A DNA stretch of 64,000 nucleotides. Origin: UBA1672 sp050633645. Lineage in GTDB: Bacteria > Pseudomonadota > Alphaproteobacteria > Micavibrionales > Micavibrionaceae. Below the pieces are notes generated by a model. The model did no database searches. It saw only the letters and a program-made list of their open reading frames with translations, and had not been told where the DNA came from. The stretch spans positions 558,001 to 622,000 of the forward strand of contig JBOEGX010000001.1 in the NCBI GenBank assembly GCA_050633645.1, given 5' to 3'. Positions 16,963 to 25,849 of the stretch are shown here, piece after piece; positions within the stretch are counted from its first letter, which is position 1; every line of letters starts with the position of its first letter. Position numbers and translations under genes: made by a program.

Positions 16963-18013
16963 AGCGATTCGCCCCGTCGTTTTCAAAATGGACCCCGAAG
17001 ACGCACATGGTATGACGATTAAAGCCATGAAGTCGGGCGCAGTACGTACGTGCAGCCCTACAAAATCGTCGCGATTGACGCAGAAGTTATTCGGCCTTAG
17101 CTTTCCCAATCCCGTTGGATTATCTGCGGGATTTGATAAGAATGCAGAAGTTGTTGCGCCCGCCTTGCGTCTTGGGTTTGGATTTACCGAGGCAGGAACG
17201 GTTACGCCACTGCCACAGAGCGGCAATCCGCGCCCACGCATTTTCCGTGACCCAACGAATGGCGCAGTGATTAACCGTATGGGGTTTCCCAATGGCGGCT
17301 TGCGCGAGTTTAAGCCCAATCTTCAGAAATTCCTCGATTCTGGATCAAAGCCAAGCGGGATTGTCGGAATTAATATTGGCATGAATAAAACGCAAGAAAA
17401 TCCGGCCGAGGATTATTGCACCCTGATTAAAGAACTTGCGCCTATGGCGGATTATTTGACGGTGAATATATCATCACCCAATACGCCAGGTTTGCGGAAT
17501 TTGCAGGAAAAAGAGCCGTTGAGCGCGCTTATCACGCAAATGAAAAAGACTTTATCTGAAATATGCCCTGAAAAGCCGCCTGCCCTACTTATAAAACTTG
17601 CGCCTGATTTGACCGAGACGCAGCAAGAAGAGATTGCGGGCGTCTTAATGGAAACTGGTGTTGATGGCGTTATTTTAAGCAATACAACACTTGATCGCCC
17701 CGATTATCTGAGCGATGGGTTTAAGGATGAAAAAGGCGGACTGAGCGGCGCACCTGTTCGTGATAAATCGACCGCAATTATCCGCAATTTTCACACCCTT
17801 ACCAAAGGCGAATTGCCGATTATTGGGGTTGGCGGCATATCCACGGCGGAGGATGCGTATGAAAAAATTAAGGCTGGTGCATCCCTTGTGCAGCTTTATA
17901 CGGGCATGATCTATGAAGGCCCCGATATTGCAAGCACCATTAACCGTAACTTGATTGGACTTTTGAACCGCGATGGATTCACGAATATCAGCGAAGCCAT
18001 AGGCAGCGCATAG
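16940..18013 (+). CDS. pyrD: Dihydroorotate dehydrogenase (quinone), class 2
   Basis: A 357-residue flavoenzyme that oxidises dihydroorotate to orotate with quinone as acceptor in pyrimidine synthesis. Class 2 features are present: an N-terminal amphipathic membrane-binding region (MITSLLYKAIRPVVFKMDPE), the FMN-site FPNPVGLSAGFDKNAEV, INRMGFPNGG, VNISSPNTPGLRNLQ with the serine catalytic base, and the phosphate-binding IIGVGGIST plus LVQLYTGM. Overlap with pgsA suggests an operon. Confidence 0.97.
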   Translation: MITSLLYKAIRPVVFKMDPEDAHGMTIKAMKSGAVRTCSPTKSSRLTQKLFGLSFPNPVGLSAGFDKNAEVVAPALRLGFGFTEAGTVTPLPQSGNPRPRIFRDPTNGAVINRMGFPNGGLREFKPNLQKFLDSGSKPSGIVGINIGMNKTQENPAEDYCTLIKELAPMADYLTVNISSPNTPGLRNLQEKEPLSALITQMKKTLSEICPEKPPALLIKLAPDLTETQQEEIAGVLMETGVDGVILSNTTLDRPDYLSDGFKDEKGGLSGAPVRDKSTAIIRNFHTLTKGELPIIGVGGISTAEDAYEKIKAGASLVQLYTGMIYEGPDIASTINRNLIGLLNRDGFTNISEAIGSA

Positions 18014-18077
18014 CGAATAAAAAAATGGAACGGTTTTTGCAAAGCATTGTACGTATTATAACCATATACGGATAAAT

Positions 18078-18980
18078 ATGCGAAAAACGGGTATTATAAA
18101 GCACAGGCATCCCATTGTTCAGGATGCTATTCCGGCACATCTTGCCCCTGAGTATATTCTGCAGCATACGCTCGCGAATGACTTACACCCCCATATTGAG
18201 GTAATTGATGATCGGGAATATACGCCAAGTGATTTGGTTGTTCGTGAAAACCTGCACAAAGCCCTTAGCCGTAATCATATTGATATATTTGTTCAGCCCA
18301 TCGTCACATTACCGCAAAGAAAAACTGCTTTTTACGAGATATTCGGGCGGTTAAGAATAAGCTCAGGGAATTATCTCCCTGCACACAGCTATTTAAAATT
18401 AGCGCAGGAAGAAAAACTTCGTGATCGGCTGGATACCCTGACATTCATGGAAAGCCTTGATGTCTTGCATCATATTTATCGGAAATCTAATAATGAAACG
18501 AAATGCTTTATTAATATCAAACCATCGATCCTTCGGTATCATGATTATATGTCAATATTGCTTGGTATGCTTAAAAACCATCGTAATGTCGCACAATCTA
18601 TCGTGTTTGAAATGCCATTTCGCGATTATTTGACATTATCCCCCCAAGAGCAAAAGGTGATTGATGGGCTTGTGCAGATTGGATGCTGCTTTTCAGCCGA
18701 TCACCTGAGTGATATTCCGACCGATTTATCCATGCTTCGCGCGCGCGGCGTTACCTATATTAAAGTTCCAGCAGTAGAATTGGTAAAGAGCAGTAAGGAC
18801 GACAAGTCTTTTTCTGCAATTTTGCGTAGGAAAGCAAATCTTGACCAAAGCGGTATCACGCTTATTGCTGAGCGTATTGAGGATGAAAGCGCGCTTCTTT
18901 GTATTCTTGACTATGATGTTGCCTATGGGCAAGGATTCTTGCTTGGGAAGCCAGATTTCAAAGGTGTTTACGCTTCATAA
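18078..18980 (+). CDS. Degenerate EAL-domain protein (TipF-like)
   Basis: A 300-residue protein whose residues about 60-295 form an EAL domain in which key catalytic positions are altered. The ExLxR region reads FYEIFGRL, the DDFGTG loop reads SADHLSD, and KID reads KVP. Structural positions remain (FINIKPS, VFEMPF, LIAERIED, YGQGFLLGKP). This argues for cyclic-di-GMP binding or a scaffold role rather than hydrolysis. Caulobacter TipF, a flagellar placement factor, is such a degenerate EAL protein, but the membrane segments of TipF are absent here, so the comparison is tentative. The nearby flagellar and ctrA genes make a motility role attractive. Confidence 0.75.
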   Translation: MRKTGIIKHRHPIVQDAIPAHLAPEYILQHTLANDLHPHIEVIDDREYTPSDLVVRENLHKALSRNHIDIFVQPIVTLPQRKTAFYEIFGRLRISSGNYLPAHSYLKLAQEEKLRDRLDTLTFMESLDVLHHIYRKSNNETKCFINIKPSILRYHDYMSILLGMLKNHRNVAQSIVFEMPFRDYLTLSPQEQKVIDGLVQIGCCFSADHLSDIPTDLSMLRARGVTYIKVPAVELVKSSKDDKSFSAILRRKANLDQSGITLIAERIEDESALLCILDYDVAYGQGFLLGKPDFKGVYAS

Positions 18981-19075
18981 TCGATAACTTCTTACTTGTT
19001 TTTAGGACGTGACAATCATGTCAGTCTTGTTAAAATGCCTGTTGTTAATTTCAAAACTTTAAAAAGGATGCTTTT

Positions 19076-20956
19076 ATGGCTCATCGTTATTTCACCTTAT
19101 TTTTGTTGGCTGTTACATGCCTCATTATGGCATCCGCATCCTTTGCCGAAAGCGAAAGCAGCGACGATAAGACTGAAAAAATTGCTTCTCCTTCACACGC
19201 CATTGCCTTACATGGAACGCCGAAATACGCGGCAGGTTTCACACATGTTGATTTTGTAAACCCTGATGCGCCAAAGGGCGGAACATTGCGATTGGCGGAA
19301 ACAGGTACATTTGATTCCCTTAACCCGTTTATCGTTAAAGGCGTTCCTGCGGCAGGATTAAATTACCTTCGCAGTGGTTTCCTTTATGAAAGCCTGATGC
19401 AAAATGCATGGGATGAGCCTTTTTCCCTTTATGGTGTTATTGCCGAAAGCATCGTGGTCGCAGATGATAAATCTTGGGTATCCTTTAAAATCCGTGATGA
19501 GGCAAAATGGCATGACGGCACACCGATTACTGCGGATGATGTTGTATGGACATTCAAAACATTATCAGAAAAAGGGCAGCCTTTTTTCAAAGCGTATTGG
19601 CATGATGTTGAGAGCATCACACCGATCGATGCAAAAAATGTGAAGTTTTCCTTTGCGGTTTCGGGGAATGCGGAGCTACCGCTTATTATTGCAGAAATGC
19701 CGATCTTACCGAAACATTACTGGACGGCCGAAGGGCGTGACTTTTCATCAACGAGCCTAGAATCCCCCTTGGGCAGTGGCCCTTATAAAATTGGAAAAGT
19801 TGATGCGGGGCAGTCTATTGAATATGTCCGTAACCCTGATTGGTGGGGGAAAGACCTTCCGTTTTTCAAGGGAATGTATAATTTTGATCGTGTTATTTAT
19901 GATTATTACAAAGACGACAATGTCATGCATGAGGCGTTTTTATCAGGTGATTACGATGTAAAAATCGAAAACACTTCAAAGACATGGCATGAGAATTACA
20001 AACTGCCTGAAGACAAAGCCAGCAAGCTTAAGAAAGAAGAGCTTGAGCATAGAAGACCTGCGGGTATGACGGCGTTTATCTATAATACTCGCCGCCCAGT
20101 GTTTCAGGACATTAAGGTGCGTGAGGCGCTTAATTATGCCTATGATTTTGAATGGTCTAATAAGCAATTTGCCTATGGTGATTATATCCGAACGAATAGC
20201 TATTTCGAGAATTCCGAGCTAGCTTCTAGCGGTTTACCCAGTGAGCACGAGTTACAAATTCTGAATGCTTATAAGGGAGAAATCCCAGATCAAGTATTTA
20301 CGAATGAGTATAAAGTTCCTGTTACTGATGGTTCAGGAAACATGCGGACGAACCTGCGCGTTGCCGTTACGATGCTTGAGGAAGCGGGCTATACAGATTT
20401 CAATGAGAATGATATTCGCACCAAAACAATGCCCGATGGCAGCGTGCAGACATTATCTTTTGAAATCCTTCACTATTCACCCACTTATGAGAGATGGGTA
20501 TTGCCCTTTATAAAAAACCTTAAACGCGTTGGTGTGAAGGCAAATTTCCGTGTGGTTGATCCTGCGCAATTTCAAAACCGCGTGAATGATTTTGATTTTG
20601 ATATGATGATTAGTAGTATTGGCCAGTCCGACTCTCCGGGCAATGAACAGCGCGAATTTTGGGGTTCAGACAAGGCGGATATTAAGGGATCACGTAACTA
20701 TATTGGCATCAAATCCCCCGTCATTGATGAAATGATTGATGGAATTATTAAGGCAGATTCCCGTGATGATTTAATCCGTAAGACACGGGCGTTGGATCGT
20801 GTATTGCTTTGGAATCATTATGTTATTCCGATGTGGCATTACCCAAAATGGCGCGTTGCCTATTGGGATAGCATCAAGCGCCCAACCACACTTTCTCATA
20901 TCAGCCCGCTAATCTCCTCCACGTGGTGGATGGCGGATACAGGAAAACAGGAATAA
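19076..20956 (+). CDS. yejA: Periplasmic oligopeptide-binding protein, YejA type
   Basis: A 626-residue family 5 extracellular solute-binding protein. It has a signal peptide (hydrophobic core LFLLAVTCLIMASASFA, cleavage near residue 25) followed by the binding domain: HAIALHGTPKYAAGFTHVDF, NPDAPKGGTLRLAETGTFDSL, WHDGTPITADDVVWTFKTL and MTAFIYNTRRPVFQDIKVRE. These match the YejA/microcin C branch. It would capture peptides for the importer made of YejB (23388), YejE (25850) and YejF (38962). An AAAAAGGA ribosome binding site lies upstream. kdsB follows 6 bases downstream. Confidence 0.92.
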   Translation: MAHRYFTLFLLAVTCLIMASASFAESESSDDKTEKIASPSHAIALHGTPKYAAGFTHVDFVNPDAPKGGTLRLAETGTFDSLNPFIVKGVPAAGLNYLRSGFLYESLMQNAWDEPFSLYGVIAESIVVADDKSWVSFKIRDEAKWHDGTPITADDVVWTFKTLSEKGQPFFKAYWHDVESITPIDAKNVKFSFAVSGNAELPLIIAEMPILPKHYWTAEGRDFSSTSLESPLGSGPYKIGKVDAGQSIEYVRNPDWWGKDLPFFKGMYNFDRVIYDYYKDDNVMHEAFLSGDYDVKIENTSKTWHENYKLPEDKASKLKKEELEHRRPAGMTAFIYNTRRPVFQDIKVREALNYAYDFEWSNKQFAYGDYIRTNSYFENSELASSGLPSEHELQILNAYKGEIPDQVFTNEYKVPVTDGSGNMRTNLRVAVTMLEEAGYTDFNENDIRTKTMPDGSVQTLSFEILHYSPTYERWVLPFIKNLKRVGVKANFRVVDPAQFQNRVNDFDFDMMISSIGQSDSPGNEQREFWGSDKADIKGSRNYIGIKSPVIDEMIDGIIKADSRDDLIRKTRALDRVLLWNHYVIPMWHYPKWRVAYWDSIKRPTTLSHISPLISSTWWMADTGKQE

Positions 20957-20962
20957 CCCCTT

Positions 20963-21772
20963 ATGAAACTGGCTATTGCTATCCCAGCGCGATATGGATC
21001 GACCCGCTTTCCAGGGAAACCACTCGCGGTTATAAATGGTAAAACGATGCTTGAGCGCGTGATTAATGTGGCGCGAAAGGCAACAGAAGGGTATGAGCAT
21101 GTTGACGTGTTTGTCACGACCGAAGATTCCCGCATCCGTGATCACGCCACCGAAATTGGCGCGATGTGCATCACCACTCCTGCCAGTTGTCCAACGGGAT
21201 CTGACCGCGTTTTATCGGCTATACGCCAACTTGATGATTGGCCTGATTTTATTGTAAATTTGCAAGGGGATGCGCCATTTACTCCACCATCTATCATTCG
21301 TAAAATATTTGAGCATTTTCAAAACAATCCCGAATCAGAGGTTATTACCCCCGTTCATCAATTAAGCTGGAACGATTTGGATCGCCTGCGTGAGAGTAAG
21401 AAACAGACACCGTTTAGCGGGACGACGGCAGTTATAAACAACGAAAAACGCGCTCTTTGGTTTTCAAAAAATATTATTCCTGCCATTCGCAAGGAAGATG
21501 AACTTCGGGCGCAAAGCCCGCTATCTCCCATTCATCAGCATATTGGCCTCTATGGATTTCGCAGCGATATCCTTGAAAAATTCTGCCTCTTGCCGCAAGG
21601 CGTTTATGAGAATTTAGAGGGGTTAGAGCAGCTTCGCATGCTTGAAAATGGTATTCGTATTAATACCGTTAATATCGATATTGGTGATGGCATGATCCAA
21701 TCAGGAATAGACAGCCCCGAAGATATTGAACGCGCAGAAAATCATATTCTTAATTTTGGTGAGCCTATATGA
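20963..21772 (+). CDS. kdsB: 3-deoxy-manno-octulosonate cytidylyltransferase
   Basis: A 269-residue nucleotidyltransferase that activates Kdo as CMP-Kdo for lipopolysaccharide inner-core synthesis. Recognisable segments are IPARYGSTRFPGKPL (CTP binding), the TTPASCPTGSDRV loop, VNLQGDAPFTPP with the metal-binding Asp, and HIGLYGFRSDILEKF near the C-terminus. It is slightly longer than the enteric enzyme. It lies between yejA and a histidine phosphatase gene that it overlaps by 4 bases. Confidence 0.95.
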   Translation: MKLAIAIPARYGSTRFPGKPLAVINGKTMLERVINVARKATEGYEHVDVFVTTEDSRIRDHATEIGAMCITTPASCPTGSDRVLSAIRQLDDWPDFIVNLQGDAPFTPPSIIRKIFEHFQNNPESEVITPVHQLSWNDLDRLRESKKQTPFSGTTAVINNEKRALWFSKNIIPAIRKEDELRAQSPLSPIHQHIGLYGFRSDILEKFCLLPQGVYENLEGLEQLRMLENGIRINTVNIDIGDGMIQSGIDSPEDIERAENHILNFGEPI

Positions 21773-22413
21773 CCACGCTCATCATTGCACGGCATGGAAA
21801 TACATTTGATAAAAATGATACGCCCACGCGTGTTGGTGCGCGCACCGATTTACCATTGGTTAATAAGGGCAAAGAGCAAGCCCTCGCACTTGGGCGCTAT
21901 TTAAAGGATCATGATTTTATCCCTGATGCGGCTTATTGTTCTACCCTGCTCCGCACTCAAGAAACGGCAAAGATTGCCATTAAAGAATGTGGAATTAACC
22001 TTCCTGCCTATGCACTTCAAATATTTGATGAAATAGATTACGGACCAGATGAGAATAAAATCGAAGATGAGGTTATTGCCAGAATCGGGCTGCAAGCTAT
22101 TTCCGATTGGGATAAACATGCGATTGTACCCAGTGGATGGAAAATAAACCCAGATGAGGTTATTGAGAATTGGAAAGGCTTTGCACGGCAGGTTTCAAGT
22201 ACTCATGACACGATGACCAATAATGTTATGGATTTATCTGAAACCATATTTGTTGTGACCTCCAACGGAATTGCGCGCTTCGCGCCACACATCACCGATG
22301 ATTTTGATTCATTCTCCTCTCAATATGACATCAAATTGGCAACTGGAGCGCTTGGGATATTAAATTTTGACGGAGAAAAATGGAGCGTAAAAGACTGGAA
22401 TATAAGGCCTTAG
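21769..22413 (+). CDS. Histidine phosphatase family protein
   Basis: A 214-residue member of the phosphoglycerate mutase-like superfamily. The catalytic RHG motif is at residues 8-10 (IIARHGNTFDKND), followed by YCSTLLRTQETAKIA (second arginine) and FDEIDYGPDE. In the usual second-His segment the sequence reads FVVTSNGIARFAP, where canonical members have SHG; this substitution could weaken or alter catalysis. Substrate unknown. Overlap with kdsB suggests co-expression, but not necessarily a sugar-phosphate substrate. Confidence 0.85.
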   Translation: MTTLIIARHGNTFDKNDTPTRVGARTDLPLVNKGKEQALALGRYLKDHDFIPDAAYCSTLLRTQETAKIAIKECGINLPAYALQIFDEIDYGPDENKIEDEVIARIGLQAISDWDKHAIVPSGWKINPDEVIENWKGFARQVSSTHDTMTNNVMDLSETIFVVTSNGIARFAPHITDDFDSFSSQYDIKLATGALGILNFDGEKWSVKDWNIRP

Positions 22414-22567
22414 TAGCGTTTGAATTATAAATATCAAAAAATTTTCAGAATTCATTTGCATCCGCGCAACCAAAAGCGGTACTATCTAATTAATAAGGCG
22501 GAAAGCCAGATATAAAAACAAGAATAAAACAAGTAATATAAATCGTTTTATTAGGGGTTATCGTAAT

Positions 22568-23299
22568 ATGCTACCAGAAGAAATCTATGCCAGTAGTGCA
22601 ACTTCATCTAACTTCAAGTATTCACACCCGTTAAATCACGCGCCAGTTGATGATGGCTCTATGCGTGCACGATTGGCTTATGATTTAATGGCCTTCATGC
22701 ACCGTGATGACTGTCCGTATTACATGAACCCTGATAGCTATTCCGATTTCAGCCCAACAAACAGCAATGATGAAGTTGATATCATGATTGTTGACGGGTT
22801 TTACAAAGAAGCCGAAATTTTATTAGATCAGCGTTTAGAAAAAGACCCAGAGAATGAAAAGGCACAATTTCAAAAAGCATTCATTCAACATCTTAAGGCA
22901 GAGTACGAAAAGCTTTTGGATCGTGAAGAACGTATTTTGAAAAACGACCCACGCAATGTTAATGCCCTTATTAACAAAGGGTTTGCACTTGCCAATCTTA
23001 GCCGTGAGGAAGAAGCGCTTATTACGGCCAATAAGGCATTACGCATTGACCCTGAAAACCTTACCGTTCTTAGTAATAAGGCCTATATCGAAAAGATTTT
23101 ATGCAAAGATGACATGCGTGAACAAACGCTTATGCGTGCCTATAACGTTTCTGCGAAAAACCGTATGAGAGAGCTTGAGCATTTAGAATCGAAGCTTTTG
23201 AAAGATTTTGGTTCTGTTTTTGTTGAAATCGACACACCATCTGCCTTTGATGAGTTCAATTATCGCAGCGGTGCAACCAAATCAAATATGGTTCACTAA
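22568..23299 (+). CDS. Tetratricopeptide-repeat protein
   Basis: A 243-residue soluble protein with about three TPR units between residues 75 and 190, including AEILLDQRLEKDPENEKAQF, NVNALINKGFALANLSREEE and ALITANKALRIDPENLTVL. The N-terminal 70 residues and the C-terminal tail match nothing I know. TPR proteins usually act as protein-binding scaffolds; the partner is unknown. It has its own 154-base upstream region, an AGGGG-containing ribosome binding site and a downstream terminator, so it appears to be a single-gene unit. Confidence 0.8.
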   Translation: MLPEEIYASSATSSNFKYSHPLNHAPVDDGSMRARLAYDLMAFMHRDDCPYYMNPDSYSDFSPTNSNDEVDIMIVDGFYKEAEILLDQRLEKDPENEKAQFQKAFIQHLKAEYEKLLDREERILKNDPRNVNALINKGFALANLSREEEALITANKALRIDPENLTVLSNKAYIEKILCKDDMREQTLMRAYNVSAKNRMRELEHLESKLLKDFGSVFVEIDTPSAFDEFNYRSGATKSNMVH

Positions 23300-23316
23300 A
23301 TAAACTGAATAAAAGC

Positions 23317-23345
23317 GGCGTAAAACTTCAATACGCCCCTTTTTA
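23317..23345 (+). terminator. Rho-independent terminator after the TPR gene
   Basis: A GC-rich stem GGCGTA (23317-23322) / TACGCC (23332-23337) with a 9-base loop is followed by CCTTTTT. It closes the TPR gene before yejB. Confidence 0.7.
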
Positions 23346-23387
23346 ACCATAGACGTAAAGCGCGATAAAACTTATCATTCACGCATC

Positions 23388-24488
23388 ATGTTATCTTATG
23401 TCTTTAAACGCCTTCTTTTGATGATCCCTACGCTTCTCGGCATTATGCTGGTGAGCTTTATTATCATACAATTTGTTCCGGGCGGCCCCGTTGAGCGGAT
23501 GATTGCGGAGCTTCAAGGGCATGGAACAGATGCAACATCGCGGTTTACGGGCAGCGGTGGTGATATGGCAGGGGCGAGCGCGGCATCAAGCGGTTCACAA
23601 ACATCTAATTACAAAGGCGCGCAGGGACTTGATCCTGAATTCATAGCAGAGCTTGAGGCGATGTATGGTTTTGATAAGCCTGTTCATGAGCGCTTTTTTA
23701 TTATGGTGAAGAATTATTTGAGTTTTGATTTGGGGCAGAGTTATTACCGTGATGTCGGGGTTATTGACCTTGTGATTGAAAAGATGCCTGTGTCGATATC
23801 TTTGGGGCTTTGGTCAACGCTCATCATCTATCTTGTGTCTATTCCGCTCGGGATTAAAAAGGCCGTTCGTGATGGAACGAAATTTGATGTCTGGACAAGC
23901 GCTGTTATCTTTATTGGCTATGCTATCCCCTCTTTCATGTTTGCGATATTGCTTATCATACTTTTTGCGGGGGGGCGATATTGGGACTTCTTCCCTTTGC
24001 GCGGCCTGACCTCTGACGGGTGGGAAGATATGAGCCTTCTTATGCAGATCAAAGATTATGCGTGGCACATGGTTTTACCGACTGCGGCGATGATCGTAAG
24101 CGGCTTTGCATCCTTGACCATGCTGACGAAGAATTCGTTTATGGATGAGATTGGCAAGCTTTATGTTCAAACTGCACGCGCAAAGGGGCTAGCGGAAAAC
24201 CAAGTGCTTTACAGACATGTGTTTCGTAATGCGATGTTGATTGTGATTGCAGGGTTTCCTGCACAGTTTGTGGCAATTTTCTTTACTGGGTCATTATTGA
24301 TTGAGGTTATATTCTCGCTTGATGGGCTAGGCCTCCTCAGTTATCAGAGCATAATTAACCGCGATTACCCCGTGGTTTTAGGGACTCTTTACGTGTTTTC
24401 GTTGATGAGCTTGCTGATGCATTTGCTTCGTGATCTTGTTTATGTATGGGTTGATCCGCGTATTGATTTTGAAAGCAGAACGCATTAG
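23388..24488 (+). CDS. yejB: Peptide ABC transporter permease YejB
   Basis: A 366-residue inner-membrane permease of the oligopeptide/microcin C importer. The N-terminus MLSYVFKRLLLMIPTLLGIM and IIQFVPGGPVERM are typical, followed by a Gly/Ser-rich insertion (about residues 45-78) common in YejB. The remaining hydrophobic helices lie between about 130 and 355. The EAA-type loop that contacts the ATPase reads VQTARAKGLAENQVLYRHVF. It should pair with YejE and be powered by YejF. An MFS gene separates it from yejE. Confidence 0.93.
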   Translation: MLSYVFKRLLLMIPTLLGIMLVSFIIIQFVPGGPVERMIAELQGHGTDATSRFTGSGGDMAGASAASSGSQTSNYKGAQGLDPEFIAELEAMYGFDKPVHERFFIMVKNYLSFDLGQSYYRDVGVIDLVIEKMPVSISLGLWSTLIIYLVSIPLGIKKAVRDGTKFDVWTSAVIFIGYAIPSFMFAILLIILFAGGRYWDFFPLRGLTSDGWEDMSLLMQIKDYAWHMVLPTAAMIVSGFASLTMLTKNSFMDEIGKLYVQTARAKGLAENQVLYRHVFRNAMLIVIAGFPAQFVAIFFTGSLLIEVIFSLDGLGLLSYQSIINRDYPVVLGTLYVFSLMSLLMHLLRDLVYVWVDPRIDFESRTH

Positions 24489-24502
24489 GCATCTTAATTA
24501 TT

Positions 24503-25810
24503 ATGTCCAAAAAGAAAAACACTACAATTTATCGCCTGATGGCGGTTTGGCCATTGCTTTCAGGCATCGCCCTTCTGACGGCCAGTAATGGGCTTCAGGG
24601 GACTTTACTTGGCCTGCGTGCGAATGCTGAAGGATTTCCCGTTGAAATGATCGGTGTGATTATGGCGGTCTATTATGGAGGTTATCTTTTTGCCTGTCGT
24701 TATGTCCCTCCGCTGATTTCGTCGGTCGGGCATATTCGTGTTTTTGCGGCGCTGGCCTCTATCGCATCGGGCGGCGTTTTGCTTTATACGCTTTTTCCTA
24801 ACCCGTACCTTTGGATGATATTACGCCTGAGTACAGGGTTTTGCTTTTGCGGATTATTTATTATAGCAGAGAGCTGGCTCAATCAAATATCGAGCAGAAA
24901 ACAGCGAGGGACAATTTTCAGTGCCTATATCGCCATCGTTAATGGCGGTCTATTTTGCGGGCAATTCCTGATTAACCTCGCCCCTGTGACCAGCGCATAT
25001 TTATTTATCCTTGTGTCAGTTATGATCTCTTTTGCGTTGGCACCAATTACACTGACGAATAAACCGGCTCCAAGGTATAAAAAGCCGGAAGTCGTTAAGT
25101 TTCTTGATATGCTTAAAAAATACCCATTACCTATGGCCGGCGTTTTTGCATCAGGTATATGTAGTAGTTCGATTATCGGACTGGGGCCTGTCTATGCGAA
25201 TATGCAAGGTATGGATACAGGTAGCATTTCGTTTTTCATGGCAATTTTCATTCTCGGAAATGCGCTTTTACCCCTTTTGATGGGGGCGCTATCGGATAGG
25301 ATGGATCGTATTCACGTCATTCACATCATTGCATTTATCGGCATGACCACTGCGGCCGTAATTGCGGCCTATGGTGATCCGTATCACGTCATTATCTTTA
25401 TTCTTGGGGGGATGACTGCCTCACTCTATAGTGCTTCCATCACATATCTGAATGATCAAATCAAAAAATCGCAAATTGTTTCGGCAAGCCGCGCCCTTAT
25501 TATGTTCAATGGTATCGGCGCGATGATCGGCCCGATTATTACGGGGTATTTCCTATCGCATTTCCAATCCGAAGTTTTCTTTTTAGTTATTTGTTTTTAT
25601 ATGCTGGTCTTTATGTCCTTTGCGATTTACCGCAATATCGTCGGGCGGCATATCAATAACAAGCGCAGCTTTGTTCAAGTGCCAGCATTTTCTGCGCCGT
25701 CAATTATGCGGCTTAATGCCGATCCGCCGCAGAATCAAACGCCATCCCCGAATACGCTTTTACGAAAAGGGATGATACCACCAGAAAATCATGAGGACAA
25801 AAAGTCTTGA
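24503..25810 (+). CDS. Major facilitator superfamily transporter
   Basis: A 435-residue protein with about twelve hydrophobic helices in two six-helix halves joined by a loop near residues 190-210 (TNKPAPRYKKPEVVKF). The second half carries GALSDRMDRI, the usual loop 8-9 motif of MFS proteins. The N-terminal part (ASNGLQGTLLGLRANAEGFP) resembles the YcaD/UMF-type branch. Substrate unknown. Its position between the two Yej permease genes is unusual and suggests co-transcription rather than shared mechanism. Confidence 0.88.
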   Translation: MSKKKNTTIYRLMAVWPLLSGIALLTASNGLQGTLLGLRANAEGFPVEMIGVIMAVYYGGYLFACRYVPPLISSVGHIRVFAALASIASGGVLLYTLFPNPYLWMILRLSTGFCFCGLFIIAESWLNQISSRKQRGTIFSAYIAIVNGGLFCGQFLINLAPVTSAYLFILVSVMISFALAPITLTNKPAPRYKKPEVVKFLDMLKKYPLPMAGVFASGICSSSIIGLGPVYANMQGMDTGSISFFMAIFILGNALLPLLMGALSDRMDRIHVIHIIAFIGMTTAAVIAAYGDPYHVIIFILGGMTASLYSASITYLNDQIKKSQIVSASRALIMFNGIGAMIGPIITGYFLSHFQSEVFFLVICFYMLVFMSFAIYRNIVGRHINNKRSFVQVPAFSAPSIMRLNADPPQNQTPSPNTLLRKGMIPPENHEDKKS

Positions 25811-25849
25811 GACACTTACGCATAATCCATTATCTGATATGATCCTGAT

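Noticed and set aside
18996..19259. 87-codon frame overlapping the start of yejA
   Set aside because: It runs through the yejA signal peptide region in another frame and shows no domain or ribosome binding site.
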